Of a DNA stretch of 24,245 nt, positions 24,143 through 24,245 are shown in pieces (the first letter of the stretch is position 1; each line of letters opens with the position of its first letter). The stretch is from the NCBI GenBank assembly GCA_958349075.1, contig CATWBR010000006.1, forward strand, positions 1 through 24,245. The letters are read 5' to 3'. The translations under genes and the position numbers were made by a program. The notes beneath the pieces were generated by a model that saw only the letters and a program-made list of their open reading frames with translations, was not told the origin of the DNA and searched no databases. The stretch is from an uncultured Clostridium sp. (GTDB lineage Bacteria; Bacillota; Clostridia; Lachnospirales; Lachnospiraceae).

Positions 24143-24245
24143 CCGAAACTTCTTCCTGAACACCTCCCTGCCTTTATTCTTGTTTCCACCCGCTCCCTGA
24201 CTGGTAACACCTGTTTTTATATACAAAAAAATCCAGACAGTGAGC

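Overview
The window looks like chromosomal DNA of an anaerobic Firmicute, probably a gut Lachnospiraceae (Clostridium cluster XIVa, broadly like C. symbiosum or Enterocloster). The support is balanced base composition, strong AGGAGG ribosome sites, clean sigma-A promoters, an oxygen-sensitive pyruvate formate-lyase under a ZTP riboswitch, a DctP/DctQ/DctM transporter and an Rpn-family nuclease. The species call is an inference. No rRNA, tRNA, CRISPR array or complete insertion sequence is visible.

Layout. 1-343 (-): 5' part of a YcxB-like membrane protein gene. 661-3125 (+): L-asparaginase followed by an M20 amidohydrolase. 3223-4062 (-): Rpn/PD-(D/E)XK nuclease. 4245-4566 (-): a frameshifted remnant of an AbgT-type aminobenzoyl-glutamate transporter, probably the lost partner of the M20 enzyme. 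4762-6909 (-): tex. 6910-7487: divergent control region with the tex promoter, a ~200-bp imperfect palindrome, and a promoter plus ZTP riboswitch/terminator feeding pflA-pflB (+, 7488-10522). 10606-11004 (+): DUF4190 protein, convergent through a strong terminator with a DUF2752 protein (11198-11554, -). 11619-12827 (-): aspartokinase.

The right half (13073-24056, -) is a LysR regulator gene and a tightly packed ten-gene module. In transcription order it holds an aminotransferase, an aspartate-dehydrogenase-family enzyme, TRAP subunits DctQ, DctM and DctP, an Asp/Glu/hydantoin racemase, a cyclic amidohydrolase (hydantoinase/allantoinase type), an M20 N-carbamoyl-amino-acid hydrolase, a 33-residue membrane peptide and a sodium:solute symporter. 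It closes with a terminator. Three gene pairs overlap as ATGA.

The likely logic is this. A cyclic ureide (a hydantoin, possibly a carboxylated one such as 5-carboxymethylhydantoin or dihydroorotate) is imported and, if needed, racemised. The ring is opened to an N-carbamoyl amino acid, which is hydrolysed to amino acid, CO2 and ammonia. The amino acid is then deaminated by the aminotransferase/dehydrogenase pair. No ureidoglycolate or ureidoglycine enzymes are present, which argues against a complete allantoin pathway. The substrate cannot be fixed from sequence alone.
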